Source: Acidobacteriota bacterium
GTDB lineage: Bacteria; Acidobacteriota; Thermoanaerobaculia; Multivoradales; JAGPDF01
Assembly: GCA_014584695.1 (NCBI GenBank)
Contig: JACTMI010000028.1
Coordinates: 124,001-188,000, forward strand
Length of the DNA stretch: 64,000 nt
Direction of reading: 5' to 3'
Each line of letters opens with the position of its first letter. Positions within the stretch are counted from its first letter, which is position 1. A program made the position numbers and the translations under genes. A model generated the notes under the pieces. That model ran no database searches, had not been told where the DNA came from, and worked only from the letters and a program-made list of their open reading frames with translations. Shown here one piece after another: positions 1 through 9,472 of this stretch.

Positions 1-518
1 GCGATCAGGTCGCGGTCGAGCTTCACGACCTCGGGCTCGAGGTCCGAGATGTACTTGATATTCGAGAAACCCGCACCCAGGTCGTCGATCGCAAGCGAGA
101 TCCCCTTCTGGCGGATCTCCGCCAGCACCGAGTGGCACTGCGAGAAGTACTTGATCGGCACCGACTCCGTGATCTCGACCGTGACCGCGTAGCGGTGGCG
201 GAACATCGGATCGTCCGGGCGCACCAGCCAGCCGAAGTCGAACTCGTGGGGCTCGACGTTCAAGAACAGGGCGTGGCCAGCGCAGTAGCGGACGGCCTGG
301 TCGCGGTGGAGTCGGCCCAACTCGGCGACGCGTCCGGCCTGCACCGCCGCCTCGAACATCTCGGGCGTCGAAGCGAAGGTCGAGGTGGTGCGCCGAGCCA
401 GCGCCTCGTAGGCGTGGAGGCGCCGCCGCCGCAGCTCGACGATGGGCTGGAAGACGATTCCGACGTCCTGCCGGTCCAGCAGGTCGTGAACCGCGCGGAC
501 CTTCTCGGCGTCGAGCAC
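1..518 (-). CDS. EAL-domain cyclic-di-GMP phosphodiesterase (3' part beyond window)
   Basis: The reading frame begins at a GTG (518-516), the only usual start codon after an in-frame TGA inside the end of purC, with an AGGTA sequence about 12 bases upstream. The visible 172 residues are an EAL domain: FQPIVEL near residue 23, the signature Glu-Ala-Leu at about 38-40, a VEITES metal-ligand stretch near 113 and the DDLGAGFSN motif near 142. EAL enzymes hydrolyse the second messenger cyclic-di-GMP in the cytoplasm; the ligand residues visible here look intact, so activity is plausible. No GGDEF or sensor domain precedes the EAL domain. It follows purC by 16 bases on the same strand and is probably co-transcribed with it and with the cyclase-like gene upstream. 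The C-terminus is missing at the left edge. Confidence 0.88.
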   Translation of the reverse strand, partial: MLDAEKVRAVHDLLDRQDVGIVFQPIVELRRRRLHAYEALARRTTSTFASTPEMFEAAVQAGRVAELGRLHRDQAVRYCAGHALFLNVEPHEFDFGWLVRPDDPMFRHRYAVTVEITESVPIKYFSQCHSVLAEIRQKGISLAIDDLGAGFSNIKYISDLEPEVVKLDRDLI

Positions 519-534
519 GGCCGCCGAGGCTACC

Positions 535-1440
535 TCAGAATCTCGGTTCCCCGCCGGTCAGGCGGCGGAACGCCTCCGCGTAGCGGTCGCGGGTCCCGAC
601 CACGACCTCCACCGGCAGCTGCGGCGGCTCGGATTCGTGATCCCACCCCGAGCGGTCCAGCCAATCGCGGACGAACTGCTTGTCGAAGGAGACGGGCTCG
701 GTGCCGGGTTGCCAGGCCGCGGCGTCCCAGTACCGGGACGAGTCGGGCGTGAGCACTTCGTCGATCAGAACCAGCTCGTCCTCCACCCAGCCGAACTCGA
801 ACTTGGTGTCGGCGAGCAGGAGACCGCAACTCTCGGCGTGGCGCGACGCGTCGGCGTAGAGCTCGAGGGTCAGGTCGCGGAGGCGACCCGCCAGATCCTC
901 GCCGAGCGCGCCCGCGAGATGACCGAAGTCGACGTTCTCGTCGTGCCCGGTCTCCGCCTTGGTCGCCGGGGTGAAGATCGGCTCCGCCAGTCGGCTCGCG
1001 CGCACCAGCCCGGGTGGCAGCGCCGATCCGCAGACCGTGCCGGCGGCTCGGTACTCCCGGTAGGCGCTGCCGGCCAGGTAGCCGCGCGCCACGCACTCGA
1101 AAGGGATCACCTCGGCCTTGCGCGCCAGAATCGTGCGTCCTTCCAGCAGCGCGTGGTGGGCGGCGACCTCGGCGGGAAAGTCCGCGGTTTCGGTGGCGAC
1201 GAGATGATTCGGCACCAGGTGGCTCGTTCTCTCGAACCAGAAGTTCGCGAGCTGGGTGAGGATCTTCCCCTTCTGGGGAATGGCAGGCCGCAGGACGTGG
1301 TCGTAGGCCGACAGCCGGTCGGTGGCGACGATCAGCAGCTGGTCACCGAGGTCGTAGACGTCGCGGACCTTGCCCCGTTTCGGGGATCGGAGGCCGGCGA
1401 TCTCGGTGCTCCAAACGGCGGCGATGTCCACTGCGCGCAT
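535..1440 (-). CDS. purC: Phosphoribosylaminoimidazole-succinocarboxamide (SAICAR) synthase
   Basis: This 301-residue enzyme condenses CAIR with aspartate, using ATP, to give SAICAR in de novo purine synthesis. The nucleotide-binding N-terminus has GKVRDVYDLGD and ATDRLSAYD; the central ECVARGYLAGSAYREY and the C-terminal VSFDKQFVRDWL are typical of the long, yeast Ade1-like form rather than the about 240-residue short bacterial form. The ATG has a strong GAGGAGAG Shine-Dalgarno sequence. It lies 21 bases after the cyclase-like gene and 16 bases before the EAL gene, so it sits inside an apparent three-gene unit rather than with other purine genes, none of which is in the window. Confidence 0.96.
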   Translation of the reverse strand: MRAVDIAAVWSTEIAGLRSPKRGKVRDVYDLGDQLLIVATDRLSAYDHVLRPAIPQKGKILTQLANFWFERTSHLVPNHLVATETADFPAEVAAHHALLEGRTILARKAEVIPFECVARGYLAGSAYREYRAAGTVCGSALPPGLVRASRLAEPIFTPATKAETGHDENVDFGHLAGALGEDLAGRLRDLTLELYADASRHAESCGLLLADTKFEFGWVEDELVLIDEVLTPDSSRYWDAAAWQPGTEPVSFDKQFVRDWLDRSGWDHESEPPQLPVEVVVGTRDRYAEAFRRLTGGEPRF

Positions 1441-1461
1441 GGTCTCTCCTCGTCTCGTCTT

Positions 1462-3468
1462 TCAGGCCTCGCCACGCAGGCCGGCATTGAACTCGCGCTC
1501 GATCAGCTCGACCAGCTGCACCCCGCGCAGCTCCATCAGGGTGGCGTCGCCCCAGATCGCGGCGTCGACCACTTCGTAGATCGGCAGCCGGTCGAGCCCC
1601 TTGAGTTGCGCGACACCCAGCTTGCGGATGCCGACCAGCACGCTGGAGGCGTGCAAATCGAGCTTGACGGCGATGTAGGTGCGCGGGCCGTCGATCAGGC
1701 GGAAGACGCGGTGGAAGGCGTTCTCCTTCGCCAGCCGGGAGACGAAGTCCCAGGTCGCGACGATACCCTCGTTCACCAGCGAACCGTTCTGGTTGATATA
1801 GGCGTGGAAGGCCCGCGCCTCCTCCCGCTTGTCGACCACGTCGACGTTGTGGCGGGTCATCGGCGCGAAGAAGCGGTTGACGGTCGATTCCGGGTAGCCG
1901 TTGGTGATGAGGAGGTTCTTGATCTCCTCGATCTCGCGCGTCGACTTGCCGGTGGTCAAGCGGGTCAGCTCGACCACGCCGTGGCCGAAGAACTCGTAGC
2001 GCTCACTCTCCGACTGCGCCCCGATCTGGATCGGCAGCAGCCGGTACTGGCCGTGGTTGAGCGCGATTCGCAGACCCTTGCAGAACGGGAAACCCTTGCC
2101 CAGGGCTTCGCGGTAGGCGCGCTGGATCTGGATCGCGATCACGAGCAGCTGGCGGGCCTCACGGCTGGAGTAGAAGGCGCCGTCGCCCAGATACTTCTCG
2201 AGCTTGGCCCTGTGCTGGCTCGCGATGCGGTTGATCTTGCGCTGGAAGCGGAACAGCATGCGGAACGAGCGGTCCTGCTCGAGCTGGCCGGACCGGCGCA
2301 GCATCGTGACTGTTTCGGTGAACTCCGAGATGTCGTAGATCAGGCCGAACCGGGAAACCAGCGGGTCCACGACCCACGGCGCCATGAAGTCGAGCGGCCG
2401 CGTGCTCAGCGACAGGCGGCGGGCCTCGCCGCCCGAGCCGGCACGCCCCCCGGGCGACCTCTCCCGCCCGACCAGCACCTCGCCCATCCGGTCGACCTGG
2501 ATCATCGCGCGGCGCAGCGCGTGCATCAGCTCGAACTCCTTGAGCTTCACCAGCAGGCTCTCCCAGACCTGGACCTGGCGGGCGTCGAGGAGCTCACGCG
2601 AGTCGTAGCGGGAGCGCGAGGAGAGGTAGGTCAAGAAGCCGCTCCGGTTGAGGTGAGAGCGGGGCTCCTCGAGCCGGTCGATGCCGAGCAGCGTCGCCAC
2701 CGAGGCGAGCTCGGGATCGCTCTTGAGCTCACGGGCGTACCAGTCGATGACGCGGACGAGGCGGCTGCGGAAGTCGCGGCCGTCGAGGTGGAGGCAACCG
2801 GAAAAGTAGCTGCCCAGTTCCCCCATATTCGAGCTGACGTGGTCCTCCGTGAAGATCAGGACGTTGTCTCGCATGCGCGACACGAGACTCGGGAAGAGCT
2901 GCTCCTCGGCTTCCTCGGTGTCCGATGACAGGTGCTGCACCAGGTCGTAGGTGAGCTGGAGGAGCCGATCCATGACCTTGTGGTAAACGCGGTACTTGAG
3001 CTCGTCGCCGTGGCTGCGTCCGTAGGTCAGGTCGCGGCGCAGCATCCGCTTGGGAGTGTCCTTGAAAACGCGCGCCATGCCGAGCGAGTGCCAAAGCCAG
3101 AAGATGGTGGGGTAGTGCCGCCCGAAGCTGGCGGTGGCGACGTTCTCGCCGGCACGTACGAGCAGCAGGCGATAGTGCTCCCACGCGCCCTGGTAGGCGC
3201 TGGTGTCGAAGGCGCTGCGCTGCTGGACCGCCAGCTCGACCTCTTCCTCCTGGATGACGTAGCGCTCGAAGGCCTTGTCGAGGGCCGCGAGCTCGGGCGA
3301 GGAGAGCACGGGAAAGCCGTACATCGGCGTGGCCGATTCGTCCTCGAGGTAGATCTGTTGCGGCGGCGGCAGCGATTTCTCCCAATCCGGGACGACCCGC
3401 CGGATCTCCTCGGGCGACTTGATGAGGAAGCTGAAGGGGCCGGTGAGCAGCTGGAACAGGGGTACCAT
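1462..3468 (-). CDS. Large protein with degenerate class III nucleotide-cyclase-like domain
   Basis: The protein has 668 residues and I recognise no family over its full length. The N-terminal 360 or so residues are helical and charged, without signal peptide or clear membrane segment. Residues about 375-520 resemble a class III nucleotidyl cyclase homology domain: FGLIYDISEFT matches the first metal-binding strand, KYLGDGAFY (about 429) matches the KxxGD hairpin, and FGHGVVELTRL (about 496) takes the place of the usual GxxVNxAARL. Both metal-binding Asp residues seem kept, and so does the transition-state Arg, but the Asn is replaced, so cyclase activity is doubtful. The gene heads a tight minus-strand unit with purC and an EAL gene, which hints at a link to nucleotide signalling. 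The assignment rests on motif resemblance only. Confidence 0.55.
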   Translation of the reverse strand: MVPLFQLLTGPFSFLIKSPEEIRRVVPDWEKSLPPPQQIYLEDESATPMYGFPVLSSPELAALDKAFERYVIQEEEVELAVQQRSAFDTSAYQGAWEHYRLLLVRAGENVATASFGRHYPTIFWLWHSLGMARVFKDTPKRMLRRDLTYGRSHGDELKYRVYHKVMDRLLQLTYDLVQHLSSDTEEAEEQLFPSLVSRMRDNVLIFTEDHVSSNMGELGSYFSGCLHLDGRDFRSRLVRVIDWYARELKSDPELASVATLLGIDRLEEPRSHLNRSGFLTYLSSRSRYDSRELLDARQVQVWESLLVKLKEFELMHALRRAMIQVDRMGEVLVGRERSPGGRAGSGGEARRLSLSTRPLDFMAPWVVDPLVSRFGLIYDISEFTETVTMLRRSGQLEQDRSFRMLFRFQRKINRIASQHRAKLEKYLGDGAFYSSREARQLLVIAIQIQRAYREALGKGFPFCKGLRIALNHGQYRLLPIQIGAQSESERYEFFGHGVVELTRLTTGKSTREIEEIKNLLITNGYPESTVNRFFAPMTRHNVDVVDKREEARAFHAYINQNGSLVNEGIVATWDFVSRLAKENAFHRVFRLIDGPRTYIAVKLDLHASSVLVGIRKLGVAQLKGLDRLPIYEVVDAAIWGDATLMELRGVQLVELIEREFNAGLRGEA

Positions 3469-3504
3469 CGCGGATCGATCGCCGGGCGACTCCCGGAGCT
3501 GTGG

Positions 3505-3510
3505 AGCCTA
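3505..3510 (-). promoter_or_regulatory. Promoter -10-like TAGGCT before cyclase-like gene
   Basis: The hexamer TAGGCT on the minus strand ends 36 bases before the ATG at 3468. It is a candidate -10 box for the cyclase-like/purC/EAL unit; no -35 element is clear. Confidence 0.35.
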
Positions 3511-3570
3511 CACCGAGCGCTCGCCCCCAGGCTGCCCGGGCGGCCTCGGCTGCGCTGGCGCCGCGGTTGA

Positions 3571-3576
3571 TAGGAT
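3571..3576 (+). promoter_or_regulatory. Extended -10-like TGATAGGAT before GT2 gene
   Basis: TAGGAT preceded by TGA (extended -10 pattern TGnTAnnnT) lies 36 bases before the ATG at 3613, giving a predicted leader of about 30 bases. Confidence 0.45.
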
Positions 3577-3612
3577 CGCCCCCACCGGGCCCCGCCGGGG
3601 AGACCGGATGCC

Positions 3613-4623
3613 ATGTCCGCCATCGAGCCTCCTCAGCCCCTTCCAGTCCCGACCGCGACCCGGCTCGCGGCTCCTCTTGGCGAGCCGGGGGAGATCGATC
3701 TCACCATCCTGGTGCCAGTCCTCGACGAAGCCGGCACGGTCGAGGAGCTCGCGCGGAGAGTGGCGGCGTCGGCGTCGGGGCTCGGCCTGGATTTCGAGAT
3801 CCTGTTCGTCGACGACGGTTCCCGGGACGGGACTTCCGACCGGGTCCGGGCCGTCCGCGAAACCGACGCGCGGATCAAGCTGGTCCGGTTGCGGCGCAAC
3901 TTCGGCAAGGCGGCGGCGCTCACCGCCGGCTTCGACCGCGCTCGCGGGCGCGTGGTGGTCACCATGGACGGCGACCTCCAGGACGATCCGGAGGAGCTGC
4001 CGCGTCTGCTCGAAGCGCTCGAAGCGGGCCCGTTCGACCTGGTGTCCGGGTGGAAACGAGAGCGTCGGGACCCGCTCTCGAAGACGCTGCCGTCGCGGCT
4101 GTTCAACTGGGCGACCCGCAAGCTCGCCCAGGTCGACCTGCACGACTTCAACTGCGGCTTCAAGGCCTACCGCCGAGAGGTGCTCGAGGAGGTGCCGATC
4201 TACGGCGAGCTGCATCGCTACATCCCGGTGCTCGCCAGCCGCAAGGGTTTCCGCGTCGGCGAGATCGCGGTGCGCCATCATCCCCGGCGCAGCGGCGTCT
4301 CCAAGTACGGCTGGGACCGGTTCTACAAGGGGCTGCTCGACCTGCTGACGGTGCTGTTCATCACCAAGTACACGCGTCGCCCGCTGCACCTGTTCGGCGG
4401 CTTCGGCCTGCTCTCCTTCGGCGCTGGATTCGCGATCGACCTCTATCTCGCCGTCCGCTGGCTGCAAGGCGAATCGCTCTCCGACCGGCCGCTGCTCATC
4501 CTCGGCGTCCTGCTCATGCTGCTCGGGCTGCAGGTGCTGACCACGGGACTGCTCGCCGAGATGATGACCCACAAGACCTTCCGCCGAACCGACAGCTACT
4601 CGGTCAAGGAGATCCTCGATTAG
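3613..4623 (+). CDS. Family 2 glycosyltransferase, DPM1/ArnC type, with two membrane segments
   Basis: This 336-residue membrane-bound glycosyltransferase probably moves a sugar from a nucleotide donor onto a polyprenyl phosphate at the inner face of the cytoplasmic membrane. The GT-A core has LVPVLDEAGT, the VDDGSRDGT donor-binding motif, LRRNFGKAAALTAG and the DGDLQDDPEE metal-binding motif. FNCGFKAYRREV and SGVSKYGWDRF are typical of polyprenol-phosphate-mannose/glucose synthases. Two hydrophobic helices close the protein (about 257-278 and 295-319). The ATG at 3613 is used because the earlier ATG at 3608 is in another frame. A second glycosyltransferase overlaps its end, so the two probably act in one glycan or glycolipid pathway. 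The acceptor is unknown. Confidence 0.9.
   Translation: MSAIEPPQPLPVPTATRLAAPLGEPGEIDLTILVPVLDEAGTVEELARRVAASASGLGLDFEILFVDDGSRDGTSDRVRAVRETDARIKLVRLRRNFGKAAALTAGFDRARGRVVVTMDGDLQDDPEELPRLLEALEAGPFDLVSGWKRERRDPLSKTLPSRLFNWATRKLAQVDLHDFNCGFKAYRREVLEEVPIYGELHRYIPVLASRKGFRVGEIAVRHHPRRSGVSKYGWDRFYKGLLDLLTVLFITKYTRRPLHLFGGFGLLSFGAGFAIDLYLAVRWLQGESLSDRPLLILGVLLMLLGLQVLTTGLLAEMMTHKTFRRTDSYSVKEILD
4606..4621 (+). promoter_or_regulatory. Shine-Dalgarno and ATT start region of the GT4 gene
   Basis: AAGGAGA (4606-4612, inside the end of the GT2 gene) lies 7 bases before an ATT codon at 4619 that opens the GT4 frame and overlaps the GT2 stop codon. The spacing is ideal for translational coupling at a rare start codon. 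Confidence 0.45.
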
Positions 4624-5845
4624 CGGCGCGCCGCTGCGGGTCCTCTTCCTGACCCAGACCTTCCCGCGCTTCGAGCACGACAGCTCCGGGCCCTTCATAC
4701 GCGATCTGGCGCGGGCGCTGGTGCGCGGCGGCGACAGCGTCCGCGTGCTGACGCCCAGCGGTCCGCAGGTCGCTCCCTGGTGGCTCGAGGATCGGGTCGA
4801 GGTGCGCAGCTTCCGCTATGCGCCGCGCCGGTTCGAGAGCCTGGGCTACAGCCGCAGCCTGCGCGCCGACGAGCGGATCCGGGCCTCGGCGGGGCTGGTC
4901 GCGCCGCTCTACCTGCTGGCCGCTCGCCGGGCGGTCGCGCGCGAACTGGCCACCGGCGCGTGGGACCTGGTCCAGGCGCACTGGGTGGTTCCGAACGCTC
5001 TCGCCGCCGCCCCCTTCGGCCGTCGGGTGCCGCTGGCGGTCGGGCTGCACGGCAGCGACGTCTTCCTGGCCGAGAAACCGGTCCTGCGCACCCTGGTGGC
5101 TCGCGCCCTGCGCGGCGTGCGCGTCTTGACCAGTTGCTCGCCGGAGCTCGCACGACGGATCGAGGCGATCGGGTTCCCATCCGCCCGGACGCGAGTGATC
5201 CCCTACGGCGTGGACGTGCAGCTGTTCCGGCCGGCTCCGGAGCGACGCTCGGTCTGGCGTCTCAAGCTGGGCATTCCCGACCAGGCGCCGACCCTGCTCG
5301 GCGTCGGGCGGCTGGCGACCAAGAAGGGCTTCGAGGTGCTGATGCGGGCGTTGCCCGAGCTCTTCGCGCGGGTGCCAGGTGCCCACGTCGTGCTCGCGGG
5401 GGGAGGGGACCTCGAAGGGCCGTTGCGCGCCGCGGCGGCGCCGTTCGCGTCGCAGGTCCATTTCACCGGCCCGGTCCTGCACGACACGCTGCCCGATCTC
5501 TACCGAGCGGCGGACTTCTTCGTGCTGCCGGCGGTGCACGACGCCGCCGGCAACGTCGATGGCCTGCCCAACGTCATCCTCGAGGCCATGGCGTCTGGCC
5601 TGCCCGTGCTCGCCAGCGACATTTCCGGGATTCCAATGGCCGTCGAAGACGGCGTAACGGGGCGGCTGGTGGCCGAGCGCGACGTGGCGGGACTGGCCGC
5701 AGCAGCGGTGGCTCTCGCGCTCGACGCCGACGCCCGCCGTCGGATGGGGGAGCTGGCGCGCCGACGGGCTGAAGCTGACCTGACCTGGGACGCGGTCGCG
5801 CGCCGGTATCGCGAGGCGTACCGCCTGGCACTCACCCCGCGTTGA
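4619..5845 (+). CDS. Family 4 (GT-B) glycosyltransferase with a rare start codon
   Basis: The protein is a GT-B retaining glycosyltransferase: an N-terminal acceptor half with FLTQTFPRFEHDSSGPFIRD, a LHGSDVFLAEKP loop, then a donor half with GVGRLATKKGFEVLM, VLAGGGDLEGPL and the EAMASGLPVLASD nucleotide-sugar site. The frame has no ATG, GTG or TTG before the conserved N-terminal strand; the first GTG (4721) would remove about 30 conserved residues. The two candidates are ATT at 4619, which overlaps the previous stop codon and lies 7 bases after an AAGGAGA sequence, and CTG at 4634, which would give an N-terminus MRVLFLTQTFPR. I report the ATT (408 residues) for its Shine-Dalgarno placement. 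A sequencing error is a third possibility. The 3' end overlaps the opposing TPR-PDZ gene by 14 bases. Confidence 0.85.
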   Translation: MSGAPLRVLFLTQTFPRFEHDSSGPFIRDLARALVRGGDSVRVLTPSGPQVAPWWLEDRVEVRSFRYAPRRFESLGYSRSLRADERIRASAGLVAPLYLLAARRAVARELATGAWDLVQAHWVVPNALAAAPFGRRVPLAVGLHGSDVFLAEKPVLRTLVARALRGVRVLTSCSPELARRIEAIGFPSARTRVIPYGVDVQLFRPAPERRSVWRLKLGIPDQAPTLLGVGRLATKKGFEVLMRALPELFARVPGAHVVLAGGGDLEGPLRAAAAPFASQVHFTGPVLHDTLPDLYRAADFFVLPAVHDAAGNVDGLPNVILEAMASGLPVLASDISGIPMAVEDGVTGRLVAERDVAGLAAAAVALALDADARRRMGELARRRAEADLTWDAVARRYREAYRLALTPR

Positions 5846-7574
5846 GTCGCAACTCGAGCTGCCGGCCCTGGCGGAGGATTTCCAGCCGGAGCTCGCGCCG
5901 GGCCGCGGCGAAGGCGCTGGCGAGGGCGGCGGGCGTGGTGACGGCGGCGCCGTCGGCGCGCAGCACGAGGTCACCGACCTGGAGTCCGCCTCGAGCCGCG
6001 GGGCTGCCGGCAGCCACCTGCTCGACCAGCAGTCCGCGCAACCCGAGGGCCGGGTAGTCGACCTCCTTGAGCTGGGCGCCGAGGGCCGGCGGCTGGGCGC
6101 CGCGCCGCTCGGTCGCCGGGGGCGACTTCTGCGCCTCCAGACGCGCCACGATCGCCGCAGCCTCCGCGCTGGCGGGCTCGATTTCCAGGACGCGGCGGAA
6201 CGCCGCCTCGGCGCCGACCAGATCGCGCTTCGCGAGCAGCGCGCTGCCCAAGTTGTGGAGGATGTCGGCGCGATCGGGCGCCAGCGCCGCGGCCTGGCTC
6301 AGGGCCTCGGCGGCGCCGCCCGGGTCGTCCGCCCGCAGGCGCGCCAACCCGAGCAGGACCCAGCCATCGGGCCGCTCCGGGCTGAATTGGGTGGCGATGC
6401 TCGCCGCCGCAGCCGCGCCCAGGATGTCGCCGCCCGCCAGGCGGCCTTCGGCGAGCAGCAACGCCGCCGTTTCGGCGTCGCCAGCGCGGTTGCCGGGATC
6501 GAGCTCGAGCGCGCGAGCCAGGGATTCGAGCGCCCCCTGCAGATTGCCCAGGCCGCGCTGTGCCCGCCCCAGGTGGATCCAGAGGTCGGGCGTTTCCGGT
6601 TGCTCCCGGGTTGCCTCGAGCAGCACCGCCACTGCCTCGACCCATTCCTGGCGCTCGATGTGGGCGAGCCCGATCTGTCGCGCGACGTCGACGTCGCGGG
6701 GATCCAGTTCGCGCGCCCGGCGATAGGCGGCGAGGGCCTCCGGCTTGCGCCCGAGGCGGGCGCGGGTGAGGCCGAGGTTGTACCAGGCCTTGGCGTCCGC
6801 GCGATCCAGCTTGACGGCTTCCCCGAGGGCGGTCTCCGCGTCGTCGAATTGGCCGCGGGCGAAGTAGATGACCGCGGCGTTGTTGAGCGCCTGCGCCTTG
6901 AGCTCGCGCGACACCGATTCCGGCCGCCCTCGCTCGAGCGCCAGCACCCGCTCGAAGCCGGCCAGCGCGGCTTCCTGGCGACCCGTCCGCTGGTCCACCA
7001 CTGCGAGGTTGTAGAGGCCGTCCGGGTCGTCGGGCCCCAGGCGGAGCCCTTCTTCGAGCAGGCGCCGCGCGGCTTCGTAGCGGCCGGCCGAGATCTCGGC
7101 GACGGCGCGGTTGAGCCGGTCCACCGCTTCGCTGCGCCGGCGCAGGAGCGCGTCGCGCAGGGCGTCCTGGTGGAGCGCGGTGAATTCGGCGTTGTACAGA
7201 TCTGCCCGGAAGGGCGTCGCCGGATCTTCGAACAGCGCCTGCACCAGCTCCGACGTCGCGCCGGCGGCGTCGCCGAGCTGAAAGAGGAGCCAGGCAGTGG
7301 TCAGGTGATGGCGCGCCCGCTCGGAGGGGCCTTCGGCTCCCTCCGCGAGCGCGCGGTAGAGACCGATGGCGCGCGCGAGGTCACCGTCGGCATATGCCTG
7401 CTGCGCCTCCGCTTCCAGCGCGCCCACGGCCGCCGGCGGGCTCTGGGCCTGGCGCTCGTCGAGGTCCTCCTCGACCAGCTCACGGTCGGGCGGCTGCGCG
7501 CCGAGCGCCGCCGGGGCAAGCAGCGCCACGGTGAGCAGAAGCGGCGGCCAGGGGTGGCAGCGATGCGATCTCAT
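5832..7574 (-). CDS. Secreted TPR-repeat protein with C-terminal PDZ domain
   Basis: The 580-residue product starts with a probable signal peptide (hydrophobic LLLTVALLAPAALGA after a short basic start). Its body is a long array of tetratricopeptide repeats, recognisable by repeated A-x-x-x-Y/L ... P motifs such as AKAWYNLGLTRARLGRKPEA and DILHNLGSALLAKRDLVGA. The last 75 or so residues form a PDZ-like domain (LGLRGLLVEQVAAGSPAARG, GLQVGDLVLRADG). No protease domain accompanies the PDZ. It probably acts as a periplasmic or surface scaffold for protein-protein contacts. The ATG at 7574 lies 29 bases after the kinase stop codon, so the two genes are probably co-expressed. Its function beyond scaffolding is unknown. 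Confidence 0.85.
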   Translation of the reverse strand: MRSHRCHPWPPLLLTVALLAPAALGAQPPDRELVEEDLDERQAQSPPAAVGALEAEAQQAYADGDLARAIGLYRALAEGAEGPSERARHHLTTAWLLFQLGDAAGATSELVQALFEDPATPFRADLYNAEFTALHQDALRDALLRRRSEAVDRLNRAVAEISAGRYEAARRLLEEGLRLGPDDPDGLYNLAVVDQRTGRQEAALAGFERVLALERGRPESVSRELKAQALNNAAVIYFARGQFDDAETALGEAVKLDRADAKAWYNLGLTRARLGRKPEALAAYRRARELDPRDVDVARQIGLAHIERQEWVEAVAVLLEATREQPETPDLWIHLGRAQRGLGNLQGALESLARALELDPGNRAGDAETAALLLAEGRLAGGDILGAAAAASIATQFSPERPDGWVLLGLARLRADDPGGAAEALSQAAALAPDRADILHNLGSALLAKRDLVGAEAAFRRVLEIEPASAEAAAIVARLEAQKSPPATERRGAQPPALGAQLKEVDYPALGLRGLLVEQVAAGSPAARGGLQVGDLVLRADGAAVTTPAALASAFAAARRELRLEILRQGRQLELRLNAG

Positions 7575-7603
7575 GGCAGCCTCGGACGCGGCACGGTCGT
7601 GGT

Positions 7604-9412
<1,809 letters not shown>

Positions 9413-9429
9413 GCCGGAATTCCGGCGCG

Positions 9430-9435
9430 ATGGTA
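9430..9435 (-). promoter_or_regulatory. Extended -10-like TGCTACCAT before kinase gene
   Basis: TACCAT, preceded by TGC, ends 17 bases before the kinase ATG (9412). It lies downstream of the alternative GTG at 9439, which argues against that longer start. Confidence 0.45.
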
Positions 9436-9472
9436 GCACGCGCGGCGCGCCCGCTCGGAGCTCAACCGCGAT

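Noticed and set aside
637-2928. 763-codon open frame on the plus strand opposite purC and the cyclase-like gene
   Set aside because: Its product is rich in Arg, Asp, Glu and Val without any family motif; it is the antisense shadow of well-supported minus-strand genes, common at this GC content.
4619-5845. Frameshift joining the two glycosyltransferases into one protein
   Set aside because: The first enzyme has its full C-terminal membrane helices and the second a complete GT-B N-terminus, so two separate proteins are more likely.
9413-9439. Upstream GTG (9439) as the kinase start
   Set aside because: The nine added residues do not belong to the kinase fold, and a promoter-like box lies between that codon and the ATG at 9412.
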